DNA of 64,000 bases from Microcebus murinus (Eukaryota; Chordata; Mammalia; Primates; Cheirogaleidae), in the NCBI RefSeq assembly GCF_040939455.1, contig NC_134117.1, positions 60,162,501-60,226,500 on the forward strand. Reading direction: 5' to 3'. Made by a program: the position numbers and the translations under genes. How positions within the stretch are numbered: the stretch's first letter is position 1; each line of letters opens with the position of its first letter. The notes under the pieces are model-generated. The model saw nothing but the letters and a program-made list of their open reading frames with translations, had not been told where the DNA came from and made no database searches. Below, piece after piece: positions 1-12,661 of the stretch.

Positions 1-430
1 TTTTTAAATGTTAAGCCAATTCTGCACTCCTGGTCATGATGAATTATCCTTTTTATATATGTTGGGTATGATTTGTTAAAATTTTAAGAATTTTTATATC
101 TGTGTTTATGAGGGATACTGTAGTTTTCTTTTCCGGTAATACTTTGTTTGGTTTTGGTATCAAGTTAATGCTGACTCCATGGAATAAGTTGGCTAGTGTT
201 TCTCCCTCTTTAATTTTCTGAGACAGTTTGTGTAGAACTGGTATTATGTCCTTCTTAAATGTGTGGTAGAATTCAACACTGAAGCCATCTGGCCCTAGAG
301 TTTTCTTTGCAGCAAAGGTTTTAACTATAATACATAACCTAAATATTCTTTTCCTATTTCTTTAGCATGCTTTAGTACTTTGTGTCTCTGAAGGAATTTT
401 TCCATTTCATAAAGGTTGTCAAATATATTG
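1..430 (-). repeat. L1 fragment (ORF2 reverse-transcriptase region)
   Basis: Read on the minus strand this is L1 ORF2 sequence. The plus strand shows the familiar antisense phrases around GGTTTTGGTATCA, GTAGAATTCA and GAAGCCATCTGGCCC. It is degraded, has no ORF, and continues off the left edge of the window. Confidence 0.85.
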
Positions 431-824
431 GAATAATATTGATAGAAGGGACCAGAACAACTTCTAGTTTAGAGCTAATTTTGCCCAACAAACAGGGCAA
501 AAGTATTCTGAATACTCTATTTGAAGCCCCATGAATTATGAGGTTATCCACTCTGGCTAGTAGAACAGGAATGCTGATCTGTACTCAGCTGAAGACTTGG
601 TGGGACGCTCTGCAAACATCCTATGTTCTCTCTGTATGCAACTCTCGTTTCTCTGGTACTTTTAACTTACAAACACTACCTGTCTTAGACTCTTGAACTT
701 CCAGCTCCATCTCCTCATTCAATGAGACTGCCAGGCTTTAATTGGTTTACCCTACTGTGCTGTACCCTAGAAGTCCTCTCCAAGTAGTTAGCTGGAACAA
801 TCACTGGGTTTATCTCATTTCTTT
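431..824. other. Repeat-poor intronic sequence
   Basis: No coding potential or repeat family was recognised in this stretch. Confidence 0.5.
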
Positions 825-1155
<331 letters not shown>

Positions 1156-2164
1156 TCATTTATTTCTTGTCTCACAGGGATCACTGATCATTACCTGTGA
1201 AGAAGTAGTCTTGATGGATAAGGTATTTTTTTTAAATACTGAGGCCATCAGGAAAGTTTTAAATCATCACTACTAGCATACAATCCTTTGAGAAAGAGAC
1301 ATCGGGTAGGAAATAAGGGCCAACTGTGTCTGGTTTTAGCTAAGTGCTGACATTTTGAAAATTTATACTAAACAAAGTTGATTTTATTTTTTTGGTGAGG
1401 GGAAGGAAAGGTAAAACAATCCTATATATATTCCCTGAGAAATACATTTTATACTTCATTGCATTTTAGAACTGAAATATGCCCCCTTTTTTCCAGGAGA
1501 ACTGAAGATAATTTATCATTACTATAATATTCAAGAAGAACAAGAGATGATGAGACTAAAGGGATAAAACATATTACTCTATTTGTTTTTTATAATCAAA
1601 TATGGTATCATTTTTATTATCTCTATTACGTTTTATCAGTCAACTGATATTTGCAGTCTATTAACACTTTTAAAAATCTGATTTTGACATTCAACTTACT
1701 TGATATTTATTAAGGTGTTGCATTATTTGCATTTGCATTATATACAAATATAACTTTATCTGAATCATTGGTAGTTCATTTGATCAAAGCTCAGAATAAA
1801 CACTGATGCATACTACTAGAAATCCATTTATTTGTTAGCAGATCTTTTGAGACTAGTTCAATAGAATACCAAATACATCTAATTGTCCTATAGCCAATCT
1901 TTATTATTCTATAATCCATCCATGACAGATCTTTTCAAATATACTATGTTATCTACTGTTTACTGGTCTGCCATACTAGGTACCACATGAATACTTACCG
2001 AAACAAATTCAAATGAACAATAATCACAACAAAAGAGAAAAAGTTTTCCTGACATGAATTGTAGTCATGTAGCAGCTTATAGTTTTATAACTTCCACTTC
2101 TAGGTGGAGAAAAATAATTTCTTTAATAATCTATAAAAAGCTCTAATCAAACTTTATTTATTTG
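1156..2164. other. AT-rich intronic sequence
   Basis: No gene or recognisable repeat family was seen. Short homopurine and AT-rich runs only. Confidence 0.5.
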
Positions 2165-3610
<1,446 letters not shown>

Positions 3611-4479
3611 CGTCTTCTGCAAACCTAAATCATTCTTGGGTCTCTTCTTTTCTATTCTAAGTCTATGCCAAATTTTTAGTATCATTTCCTGGTTCTAAAT
3701 ATGCTTTATATCTTTTGTTTACATGTTGTTTACAAATATGAGCCCTAATGAAACAGTTTTCTGTGTGCTCTGCAATTTTTAAGGCCCATCCCCATTCTCT
3801 TCTTAATTAGAGGTCATTTATGACCATAAAGTTCGATTGCATTTTTGATGGTATTAATCCTATTTAAGCTGTCCTTGTTTCCAAAATCTCATTCCTTGGA
3901 ATCATATTTATCTTTTTAAAAAGTTTTAAATTTTGTCTTCTTAAAGTTTAGAGCACACATTCAAATGTTGCCAATCTGATCTTTCTTAACTAGAAAGAAC
4001 TCAGACTAAGTGTCACTTTCTCCCAGTGATTCTCAGACTGCTGAGACCAGTTCAGCCATACTGATGACAAATTCTTTCATGTTACTAAAAGGGCTTTCAC
4101 AGCACTTTTCCGAGTTATTTCCTTACTCTTTAGAAAATAAAACTGTTAATAAGGAAAATCTAAAAGGTAGATTTTAGTCAAATGAGACTTGCAGTAGCTA
4201 TCTAGCAGTTAAAGGCTTTCACTACCATTTCTAGCCAATATGTCAGTTTGTGAATTGTCAAGAATACAGCATTTCCTTCTAGTGGTTATCACCTTTGTAG
4301 ATCCTCACACCATGATATTACTTCTATAAATCAGTCCTTTAATATTTACCCAGGTGATCTCATAAATTATTTTCAGGTCAATTTGTATGTTATTCTAGGC
4401 AGATAGTACAGTTATCTTATTTAGATATAAAATTGATGAATATATTGAAACCATGTTAGTACTGTGGATTCAAAAGCAG
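3611..4479. other. Intronic sequence, no gene seen
   Basis: Possibly a further degraded L1 at the left end. Otherwise nothing was recognised. Confidence 0.45.
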
Positions 4480-4590
4480 AATGAATCTCTGGGATGATTA
4501 ATACAACACCTTCATTTTATATATAAAACCTCCAAGGCTCACAAGAGTTAGGTGATGTGGCCAAGTCATAAAGATGCACTAATGACCTCT
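4480..4590 (-). repeat. MIR fragment
   Basis: The antisense MIR core signature is present: CATTTTATATATAAAACCTCC..GGCTCA, followed by GGTGATGTGGCCAAGTCA. Old and partial. Confidence 0.6.
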
Positions 4591-4844
4591 TTTTTTTAAA
4601 TTCATGAATTTTTAAAGTCTACAGTTTAAACATAAGCAATAAATACTAAATAAGCAAAAATATCATTTTCTATAATTCCGAATGGAAGAAAACACATTCT
4701 TGGTGAAAATAAAAAGCTGTAATAGTTCAAATGAAATTCTATTTTATCACCATCAACATACAAATATTAGCAAAAATATTATTAATAAAGAAATAGAATA
4801 TAAATTATAATATTTCAACATTTATTCATCAAATTAAAAATAAA

Positions 4845-4990
4845 TAAACTCACACTTTAAAGAGACTAAAAAGTGATGAAAGTGTTTTTACATGATCGCG
4901 GTCATAGTAACAGGTGAGGTATGCATCTGTTAAAACTCAAATGCACAGTAAAAGGGGTGAACTTTACTATGTGCAAATTAAACCTTAAAT
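4845..4990 (+). repeat. L1 3'-end remnant
   Basis: This resembles the 3'UTR of old L1M elements: a GATGAAAGTG..GCGGTCATAGTAAC block, then AAAAGGGGTGAACTTTACTATG and a degenerate end. Confidence 0.6.
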
Positions 4991-5169
4991 GCCTAAACTT
5001 TAAAACACAAATGTTTTACTAAGTAATAATTTACTATATACTAATGGAAATACTGAAAATACTGAGTTACAGCAGTCTACATTGAGACAATTTTGTTATG
5101 CAATTCTCAAGGATATCTATACAAAATTTAGGTTTTTATTTATATTTTTCTAAACATATATGCAGATCA

Positions 5170-5577
<408 letters not shown>

Positions 5578-5743
5578 TCAGAGAATAAAACATTACTTAT
5601 TATATTTCATATTATATTTATATGCTCATTACTGGAAGAATTTTGGGAATATACAAAACAAAAAAATATTTGAAAGGTCTCATTCAGGACAATAATTACA
5701 TTTAAATTAGGGAAATTGTACTAAGAAAGCAGATTGAATTCTT

Positions 5744-6076
5744 TTTTTTTTTTTTTTTTTGAGACAGAGTCTCACTTTGTTGCCCAGGCTAGAGTGAGTG
5801 CCGTGGCGTCAGCCTAGCTCACAGCAACCTCAAACTCCTGGGCTCGAGTGATCCTTCTGCCTCAGCCTCCCAGGTAGCTGGGACTACAGGCATGCGCCAC
5901 CATGCCCGGCTAATTTTTTATATATATATCAGTTGGCCAATTAATTTCTTTCTATTTATAGTAGAGACGGGGTCTCGCTCTTGCTCAGGCTGGTTTTGAA
6001 CTCCTGACCTTGAGCAATCCGCCCGCCTCGGCCTCCCAAGAGCTAGGATTACAGGCGTGAGCCACAGCGCCCGGCC
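5744..6076 (-). repeat. Young Alu SINE with perfect target duplication
   Basis: A full-length antisense Alu with the lemur-type linker, ending GCGCCCGGCC. The 14-base sequence CAGATTGAATTCTT occurs at 5730-5743 and again at 6077-6090. This is a perfect target-site duplication, so the insertion is recent. It sits about 360 bases into the intron upstream of the ADK exon. Confidence 0.98.
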
Positions 6077-6090
6077 CAGATTGAATTCTT

Positions 6091-7334
6091 ATAGCTTTTT
6101 ATCAACATTGTAGATTCTTATAAGTGACTAAAAAGTAATCTGTTTATTAAGATCATAGCTTGTTATCTTAAGAAACATCTAAACTGGATTTTGAGGAAGA
6201 TTCTGAATTATAATTTTCAAATCATGAGAAAATAGTTCAGTAATATAATAGAAAATTATGTTAATTAAAATTTCATGTCAGAAAACCTACATTTTAAAAT
6301 GCTATTTATCTACATCTTTAGTATTAATCAGGGTCTCATTAAATATACTTATGCTTTATAGATGAAAGTATAAGAAAAATATGGATGCATATATAGAAAA
6401 TTAGTTTGGATGACGCACAAGTGAGAAAAGGAATACACAAAAGGTAATAATAGAAGATGATCTTCGAAAGGTCAGCTGAGTTAAGAACACAAAGGACCTT
6501 GAGTAACAGAGTTGGAGTCTACTTGGTAGGCAAAATGGGAGTGGGATAGGGATGGATTAGGGTAATGAACTTTTCCTTGAAAGAAAAGAATAATACGTTT
6601 GTAAGGAAATTTAAAGGAAAGTTAAGCTGGACAGCAACAATTCGGCAACATTTAATAAAAGTCTGTATTTTGTTGTAAAAGAAAACCATACTGGGAACAC
6701 TAGATACAGGACTTGGCAATTGCCTAAGATGTGACAGGCAAAGGAGAAAAGTCAAAAGATGACTGAGATTTTTAAATCTGGCCCTACTATTAACAGAAAT
6801 AGAAAAGTCCTTAATAAGATCTGGCTTAGATGGTAAAGAAAGAGCGTTTGTAGTTGTGGTCATACTACAGTTGAGGTGCTAACGGATCTCCAAATATCTA
6901 CCAAAAAGTTGGACTCAGGAGAAAGGCCATGGAGGAATGTGATGGTTAGAGGGGTTGCAATTACCAAAGAAGAGGATGCAGAACAAAAAGACAACAAAGG
7001 ACAGAACGGAGAACAATAAAAATAAGAGGATGGAGGGAAGAACAAAAGGAAGGTAAGTGAGGAAGGTAGAAATGACGATGGAGAAATCCAGCAAGGAAAA
7101 TTTCAAGAAGTTACGTAAAGCTGCTCAATGCTCTTAAGACATAGAGAAAGAATAAACTGAGCAAAAGGTATGGGATTTGATGATTAGGAGAAAGCACTCA
7201 GTATGAAGATAAAAACAGTTGTTAAAGAAGGAATGGTGAAAAACAACAACAAAAAAAATAAAAAGAAAAAAAGAACGGTGAGAAAGTAAAGGTAAGGATT
7301 ATAAATTATTTGGGGAGCTTTATCAGTGATGATA
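6091..7334. other. Purine-rich intronic sequence
   Basis: The plus strand is strongly purine-rich from about 6780 to 7280. This creates long open frames on the minus strand (6519-6863, 6860-7045) that are low-complexity Ser/Leu/Phe-rich and not convincing proteins. Confidence 0.5.
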
Positions 7335-7570
7335 ATAAAATGATCTGAACTTTACTGAGCAATTTTTGCACCCAGGTACTATACTAGAAGCTTTATATAT
7401 AGTAAGTCAGTTATTATTGTTTCTTCCTTATATCATACATATACCATTACTAGTCTTATTTTATAAATAAAGAAAGCAAGTTAGAGAAGTTAAGAAATGC
7501 CCCCCAGGGCACACAGCTTACATGTGAAAGAGCCTGGATCCAAATTATTCCACACACTATGCCTCTAGTT
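7335..7570 (-). repeat. MIR SINE
   Basis: An antisense MIR over nearly its whole length: ACTTTACTGAGCAATTTTTG, then a TTATTTTATAAATAAAGAAAG block, then CAGGGCACACAGCTTACATG and AGCCTGGATCCAAA. Confidence 0.8.
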
Positions 7571-7654
7571 TGAGTAGACAATAGAGAAGAAAAGGGCAGA
7601 GAGGCTTTCTTTGGTGGAGGAGGGAATGAGAGGGTTGTTTTTTTTTTAAGTTTT

Positions 7655-7790
7655 TAAATTTAAAATTTTTTTTTTAGAGATGGGGTCTTGTTATGTTGCC
7701 CAGGCTAGACTTGAACTCCTGAGCTCAAGAAATCCTCCTGCCTCAGCCTGCTGAGTAGCTAGCATTACAGTCACACACCACTGTGTTGGG
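7655..7790 (-). repeat. Partial Alu or Alu-like monomer
   Basis: An antisense right-arm-like segment: AGAGATGGGGTCTTG, TTGCCCAGGCTAGA, CTCAGCCTGCTGAGTAGCTAG. It is truncated, diverged and has no clear target duplication. Confidence 0.8.
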
Positions 7791-7799
7791 GAGAAGCTT

Positions 7800-8236
7800 G
7801 TTTCTAACAACAAGGTAAATCTGATCATTTTTGCTTTTCAAAGGAAAGGATTTATGGAGAAACAGACGAAAGAAGAAGCAAGGAAGGGAGGATAATTAGA
7901 GTAAAAAACCAGAGGAAATGGGGACACTAGAAACTTGAAGGGGAGAAGAGCTAGCTTATAAATGGAAGAAATAACCTTCAAAATATAAAAGAAAATTGTT
8001 TAAAAAATGTTATTGAAATATTCATTTATGAGGGGGACTAACCATTTCCATCATGCAAACTTTAAAAAGAAAAAAAGATCTTTTTCCATTATTTTCAAAT
8101 TTCAAATAAAATACTGTAAGAATACTAAAAGAATTAATTTTGTGGCAGGGGTAATATATATTGGGATCTATCTTTGAAGGGAGGATTTACTACCTAACTT
8201 ATATTCTGAGACATTAACAAAGAATTTTATACTATA
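7800..8236. other. AT-rich intronic sequence
   Basis: No gene or named repeat was recognised. Confidence 0.5.
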
Positions 8237-8240
8237 ATTG

Positions 8241-8738
8241 TGTCAGGGCTCAGAACATGATACCCCAAAATATGGCATGCTGGCAACTGAGAAAATTGTA
8301 CAAGCAAGGTCACTGTGACCTTCCCCCGCCTTTCTGTGTGAGAGCTGGCCATAAAGGAATTCTCTGATCTACCTCACCTGAAAATAGGTCATAAAACCCT
8401 TATTCTAAAGGGGTCCTGATCTATACCTGGAGACTAAGAAGAATCTGAACGGACTTGTTAGGTTCCAATCCCACCTTCCCCTCCCCAGTTTATTGTCATT
8501 AGATCATACCCTTTTTATCCAATCATATTTTTCCATAACTGTCCACTTCTTTAATCAGACTTAACATAAAAATGCAGTTTTCACTGAGTCTTTGGGCTTC
8601 ATCTCTGAAGACTCTTGTGTCAGGTAAAACTTTGTTAAATTTATTATGCTTTTCTCTTGTTAATCTCTTTTGGTACAGGGGTATCAGCCATGTTCCTTGG
8701 GATGGGTGATAAAAAGATGTTACTTTTTCTCTCCTACA
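8241..8738 (+). repeat. Solitary endogenous-retrovirus LTR (class I-like)
   Basis: A 498-base block begins TGTCAGG and ends CTACA, so it has TG..CA termini. It is flanked by ATTG at 8237-8240 and 8739-8742, a 4-base duplication as class I (gamma-like) ERVs make. The interior is repeat-free, with promoter-like ATAAAACCC and a TTTGTTAAATTTATTATG stretch. No internal retroviral genes are adjacent, so it is a recombinant solo LTR. The open frame inside it (8523-8753 minus) is not a gene. The exact family was not identified. Confidence 0.75.
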
Positions 8739-8742
8739 ATTG

Positions 8743-10505
8743 TCTCTTATCACTTTAAAGTATTCCTAATAAAATTCTAATAAAGATAATGTTTTTCTAT
8801 CATAATAATATCTGCCCATCATTTAAAAATTCCAATTACTAATATTCAACTGTTTTAAAAGGCAACAAGTCTGAGTCTTAGTTATCATTATTTTTTAAAT
8901 GTTTTCATCTTTCTTTTTTAACCAAATACCATGTAACTTACAAACTATGAGCATCCAAGCTGCTTCCTTTGCTATTTCTGTCACTTGGAGAATTAAAATG
9001 AACAGTTTATACAGCATCTTGTCTCCATAGTAATATGTATGTACTATACTGGCTTTTTAGTCTTTCTTTTAATGAGAAGAATTTAAAGCCACCCCCCACC
9101 CCATTTCTCCCCAAACTGCTCCAGCATGAAATAAAAACCTCCCAGAGCTAGCATTCTGCCAGCTGTGGATTAACCACAGACAGCCATAGAATGGTCTACA
9201 TAAATAGTAACCTGGTCAAATAATTAGGCTTCTCACCAACTTCAGACTGAAAATTTGATCTGTGCTAAAATACATATGATTGTAATTTAAGGTACAGAAC
9301 ACTATGCCCCTGGAGTCTAAATTTGGCCTCATTCCAAATGTGTGTATGCTGTGTGTTTTACTTTAAAGTACAACACAAAAATATTGTGATATGGATAGTA
9401 TAATGTCGATTTTGTTAATTTTACAAAGAATATACAAAAACTTGTCAGCTTTTAAGTAAGAGGAATATTCACAATTTAAATTTATTCTATTTTTGAATGA
9501 TCTCATTTTTCTTTAAGTAAATATTTAGTATTTAAACAATTTGGGATTTGTGCTCTGTTAGATTGCAAAGACTATAAAAATTGATGCCAACCATAATTTT
9601 TCTTCCTAGATTTATAACCTTTGCTAGGCCACATGTTCCAGACTATATTATCACCAAAAATAAAACTAGTGCCATTACAAAAAAAATTTTTTTCACATGT
9701 AAAGTCTACAATAAAAACAGCCCTATAGTTTATACATTTATAGTTTAGAAAATATAACCAACAAAATCTTGTGCTTTTCTAATTAGGTATTTCAGTCTAT
9801 ACAACAGTTAACTCTGTTTATTTATAAGCAACAAAAAGAAAAGTAGATTCTAACAGAGGTTGGATAATGTTAATCAGAACTGAGAGTAAAGTGGGACATT
9901 TGTATTCATAACAATGGAAAATGAAACAAAACAAAAAGGCAGAGGTAGGAGGGACAGAGAAAGACTAACGTAAAGTCAAAAAAACCATTTTAGCAGAGCA
10001 AGATTTAATGCTTCGAAATCTCAAAAACTTACATCTGTTATACAACAACTCTAAGGATTTCTCAGGGTAGTTTAAACATGGGGAACATTAGAAACAAGCT
10101 TGTTGAATATACTATCAATAAAAGAAAAGGAAAGGAATTACCCTTTTTGCTTTTTACCAATGTTTACCTTTACTGAAGGTAATAATTAGGGGTTCTTTTC
10201 AATTGCCCTTACCTAAGAACATAATTTTTTTTTTCATTTCTGTTAACAATGAGGAATAAGAATGTGTATGTGTGGGTGTATGTATGTACACACACCTCTA
10301 TGTAAATTTCAGGGATTTATTACTCTTGGAAGTATAAGTTTATATTGATTCAAAAGGAAATAAAGCTATGCAAAGTAGCCATGACTACAATTATTAATTG
10401 TGGATATATGGTGATATATAAAAAAAAGGCCTTTGCTCTTGCTTGTAAAAATAATCTGATTGGAATATAACAGGGAGAAATAGATGGTATTATTATGAAA
10501 TATTC
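8743..10505. other. Repeat-poor intronic sequence
   Basis: This is the longest stretch near the exon without a clear repeat. The part around 9060-9260, with a GC-richer block and few homopolymers, could be conserved non-coding sequence, but this cannot be judged from one genome. It contains the first copy of a 187-base direct repeat. Confidence 0.5.
9644..9830 (+). repeat. Direct repeat copy 1 (partner at 11761-11944)
   Basis: A 187-base segment beginning TATATTATCACCAAAAATAA and ending TATAAGCA recurs about 2.1 kb downstream in the same orientation at roughly 88-90% identity by eye. No transposon ends or poly-A were seen at its borders. It is either a local segmental duplication or two copies of a dispersed repeat I do not recognise. 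Confidence 0.85.
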
Positions 10506-10515
10506 AGATCAGTGA

Positions 10516-11311
10516 ATTTTTTTTGTTTTTCAAGAGACAGGGTCTTGATTTGTTGCCCAGGGGCTATAGTGCAGTGGCGAGATCATACCTCACTGCAACC
10601 TCAAACTCTTGGGTTCAAGTGATGCTTCTGCCTCAGCCTCCTGAGTAGCTGGGACTACAGGTAAACACCACTATGCTTGCTAATTTTTCCCTTTTTTTTT
10701 TTTGCTTAGTCAAACAATTTTAATTAAGTTAAAGGTCAGCAGAAAAGGTGCAATCTGAAAAGACCCAGATTTTGCACGTTTAAACTGTTTTCCACTGTCT
10801 TTACTTGTAAGGTGTTGAAGGTGGGACCCACTCCTGAATCTTCTTTCTAGTGGTGGAATAAGGTACATACTGTTGTGGGGTGCCACTCATGTTGAATTTA
10901 TGGTTTGTACAAATGAATTTATGAGCGATAGGTGGTTTTGTTGTTGGAGGATCGTCAGGCATACAGTGAAGCCAACAATGCCATTCAGGAGGCACCTTGT
11001 TTCCATCCACGTCCCAGAATGTGTTTTTGCCATTCATTTCAGTAGTACATATAACCACTGGTGATGGCCAAAAAATTGCTTGTTGTCTTCATAGTATTTG
11101 TTTCCATATTTGTCTACCGATATTAACGTACCAACCCTCACATCATTTGCCCTGAACAAAACTCGTAGAAAGCCATGGAGGCCACCGTGGCCACTGGCCT
11201 GCTGCAGCCCGTGCTTCAGAACCTGCACTAACTCCATCTTGTCCAAGAGGTCCCACCTAATTTTTCCATTTTTTTTTGTAGAGATAAGATCTCATTGTAT
11301 TGCTCAGGCTG
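10516..11311 (-). repeat. 5'-truncated Alu, split by the NDUFA12 retrocopy
   Basis: Antisense Alu sequence occupies 10516-10690 and resumes at 11268-11311. AGATCAGTG occurs at 10506-10514 and 11312-11320, a target duplication for the Alu itself. The processed pseudogene at 10691-11256 lies inside it, so the Alu is the older insertion. Confidence 0.9.
10691..11256 (-). pseudogene. NDUFA12: NDUFA12 processed pseudogene
   Basis: This is a retrotransposed copy of the mRNA for NDUFA12, an accessory subunit of mitochondrial complex I. The minus-strand reading frame runs from the ATG at 11237 ([13 protein letters not shown]) to the TAA at 10801-10803 (ending WVPPSTPYK), with no introns. The span is 437 bases against the 438 expected for 145 codons plus stop. 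A one-base deletion near 11050, just after the GHHQW stretch, shifts the frame, so [15 protein letters not shown] lies in one frame and [14 protein letters not shown] in the next. A 3'UTR and a poly-T run (the poly-A tail) lie at 10691-10800. CTAATTTTTCC at 10680-10690 and 11257-11267 is the target duplication. These are hallmarks of L1-mediated retrotransposition. It is non-functional as a subunit gene and was inserted into an Alu. Confidence 0.97.
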
Positions 11312-11330
11312 AGATCAGTGGATTTTATCC

Positions 11331-11760
11331 TGTTTGGGTCCATCTACTCCCCAAATAAATACACATATAGATAAAACTCTGCATGCAGTGGTGGTAGGTG
11401 GGACAATGGGTAAGCACTGGGTTTGACTGAAAGTTAAGAACTTGTAATGTAGTATCTTTTCTCACAATTACATAGCCATATAAATTCCAGTTTAATTAAA
11501 GTTAAGTTTATTTTAAATATATAGAAAATCTATAGTAAAAGAGAAGTAAATATCAAACTTCTAGAGTGGGAATGACTTTCAAGCTCAGAGAAAATATTAT
11601 CTAAAGATTTGTCACAGAAAAATTAAAGTCTTCAGTTGATACTCATCCCAGGAGAGACGGGGAAAAAAGGGAACTAATTACCAGGAAAAATGTGACAAAA
11701 TGCTAATATCTTTAGTCCATAAAGAACTTGAAAATGGATTAAAAATTAAACAAATAAGAA
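11331..11760. other. AT-rich intronic sequence
   Basis: No gene or named repeat was recognised between the split Alu and the second direct-repeat copy. Confidence 0.5.
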
Positions 11761-11944
11761 TATATTATCACCAAAAATAAAAATAGTGCCATTACAAAAT
11801 TTTTTTTCACATGTAAAGTTTGCAATAAAACCAACCCAATAGTTTATATATCTATAGTTTAGGAAATACAACCAACAAAATCTTGTGCTTTTCTAATTAG
11901 GTATTTCAGTCTACACAACAGTTAACTATGTTTGTCTATAAGCA
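11761..11944 (+). repeat. Direct repeat copy 2 (partner at 9644-9830)
   Basis: The second copy shares long identical runs with the first, such as CAACAAAATCTTGTGCTTTT followed by CTAATTAGGTATTTCAGTCT. Its right edge coincides with the start of an L1 fragment, which suggests the breakpoint lies at that junction. Confidence 0.85.
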
Positions 11945-12094
11945 TTAGGGCAGCAATAGATAAGCAAGCCAAGAACATGAAAAAGCAATCCACTAAAAGA
12001 GAAGCAATAGTTAAGTAAATACATAGACAAATATTCCTCTCTAGTAACTGAAGAAACAACATGGTAGTACTTAATGATAAAAAAAGATTGGTGA

Positions 12095-12384
12095 TGGTTG
12101 GGAGTCGTGGTTAGTGTCTGTATTCTTATCACTCTGGGAGACCAAGGTGGGAAGATTGCTTGAGGTCAGGAGTTCAAGACCAGCCTGAGCAAGAGTGAGA
12201 CCTTGTCTCTATTAAAAATAGAAAAATTAGCCATTCGTGGTAGCATGCGCCTGTACTGCCAGCTACTCGGGAGGCTGAGGCAGGACTGCTTGAGCCCAGG
12301 AGTTTGAGGTTGCTGTGAGCTAGGCCAACGCCATGGCACTTTAGCCCAGGTGACAGAGCGAGACTCCATTAAAAAAAAAATGAT
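12095..12384 (+). repeat. Alu SINE in the L1
   Basis: A sense-orientation dimeric Alu ending in a run of A. AGATTGGTGA at 12085-12094 and 12385-12394 is the target duplication. Confidence 0.95.
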
Positions 12385-12661
12385 AGATTGGTGAAACAAA
12401 TATTAATATTGCTGATGGGAGTACAAAAGACATAGTCTTACAGGAAACAATTGGAAAATCCACTTGAGGAACCATAAACACATTCATATTCTTTGACACA
12501 ATAATTCTACTTCTGAGAGTTTAAGGAAATAAACCAAATCATGGAAAAATATACATTTGTGAAGTGAACATATAAATATAATATTTATTTTATTGAAAAC
12601 CTGAAAACTATGTAAATATTTAATAAAGAGGAATAAGTAGTCAAGTAAGAATTGCCTAGAG

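Noticed and set aside
6519..7106. Overlapping minus-strand open frames rich in Ser, Leu and Phe
   Set aside because: They arise from a purine-rich plus strand; low complexity, no domain, no splice context.
8523..8753. 76-residue open frame
   Set aside because: It lies in the ERV solo LTR and runs over its edge; LTRs of this kind do not encode protein.
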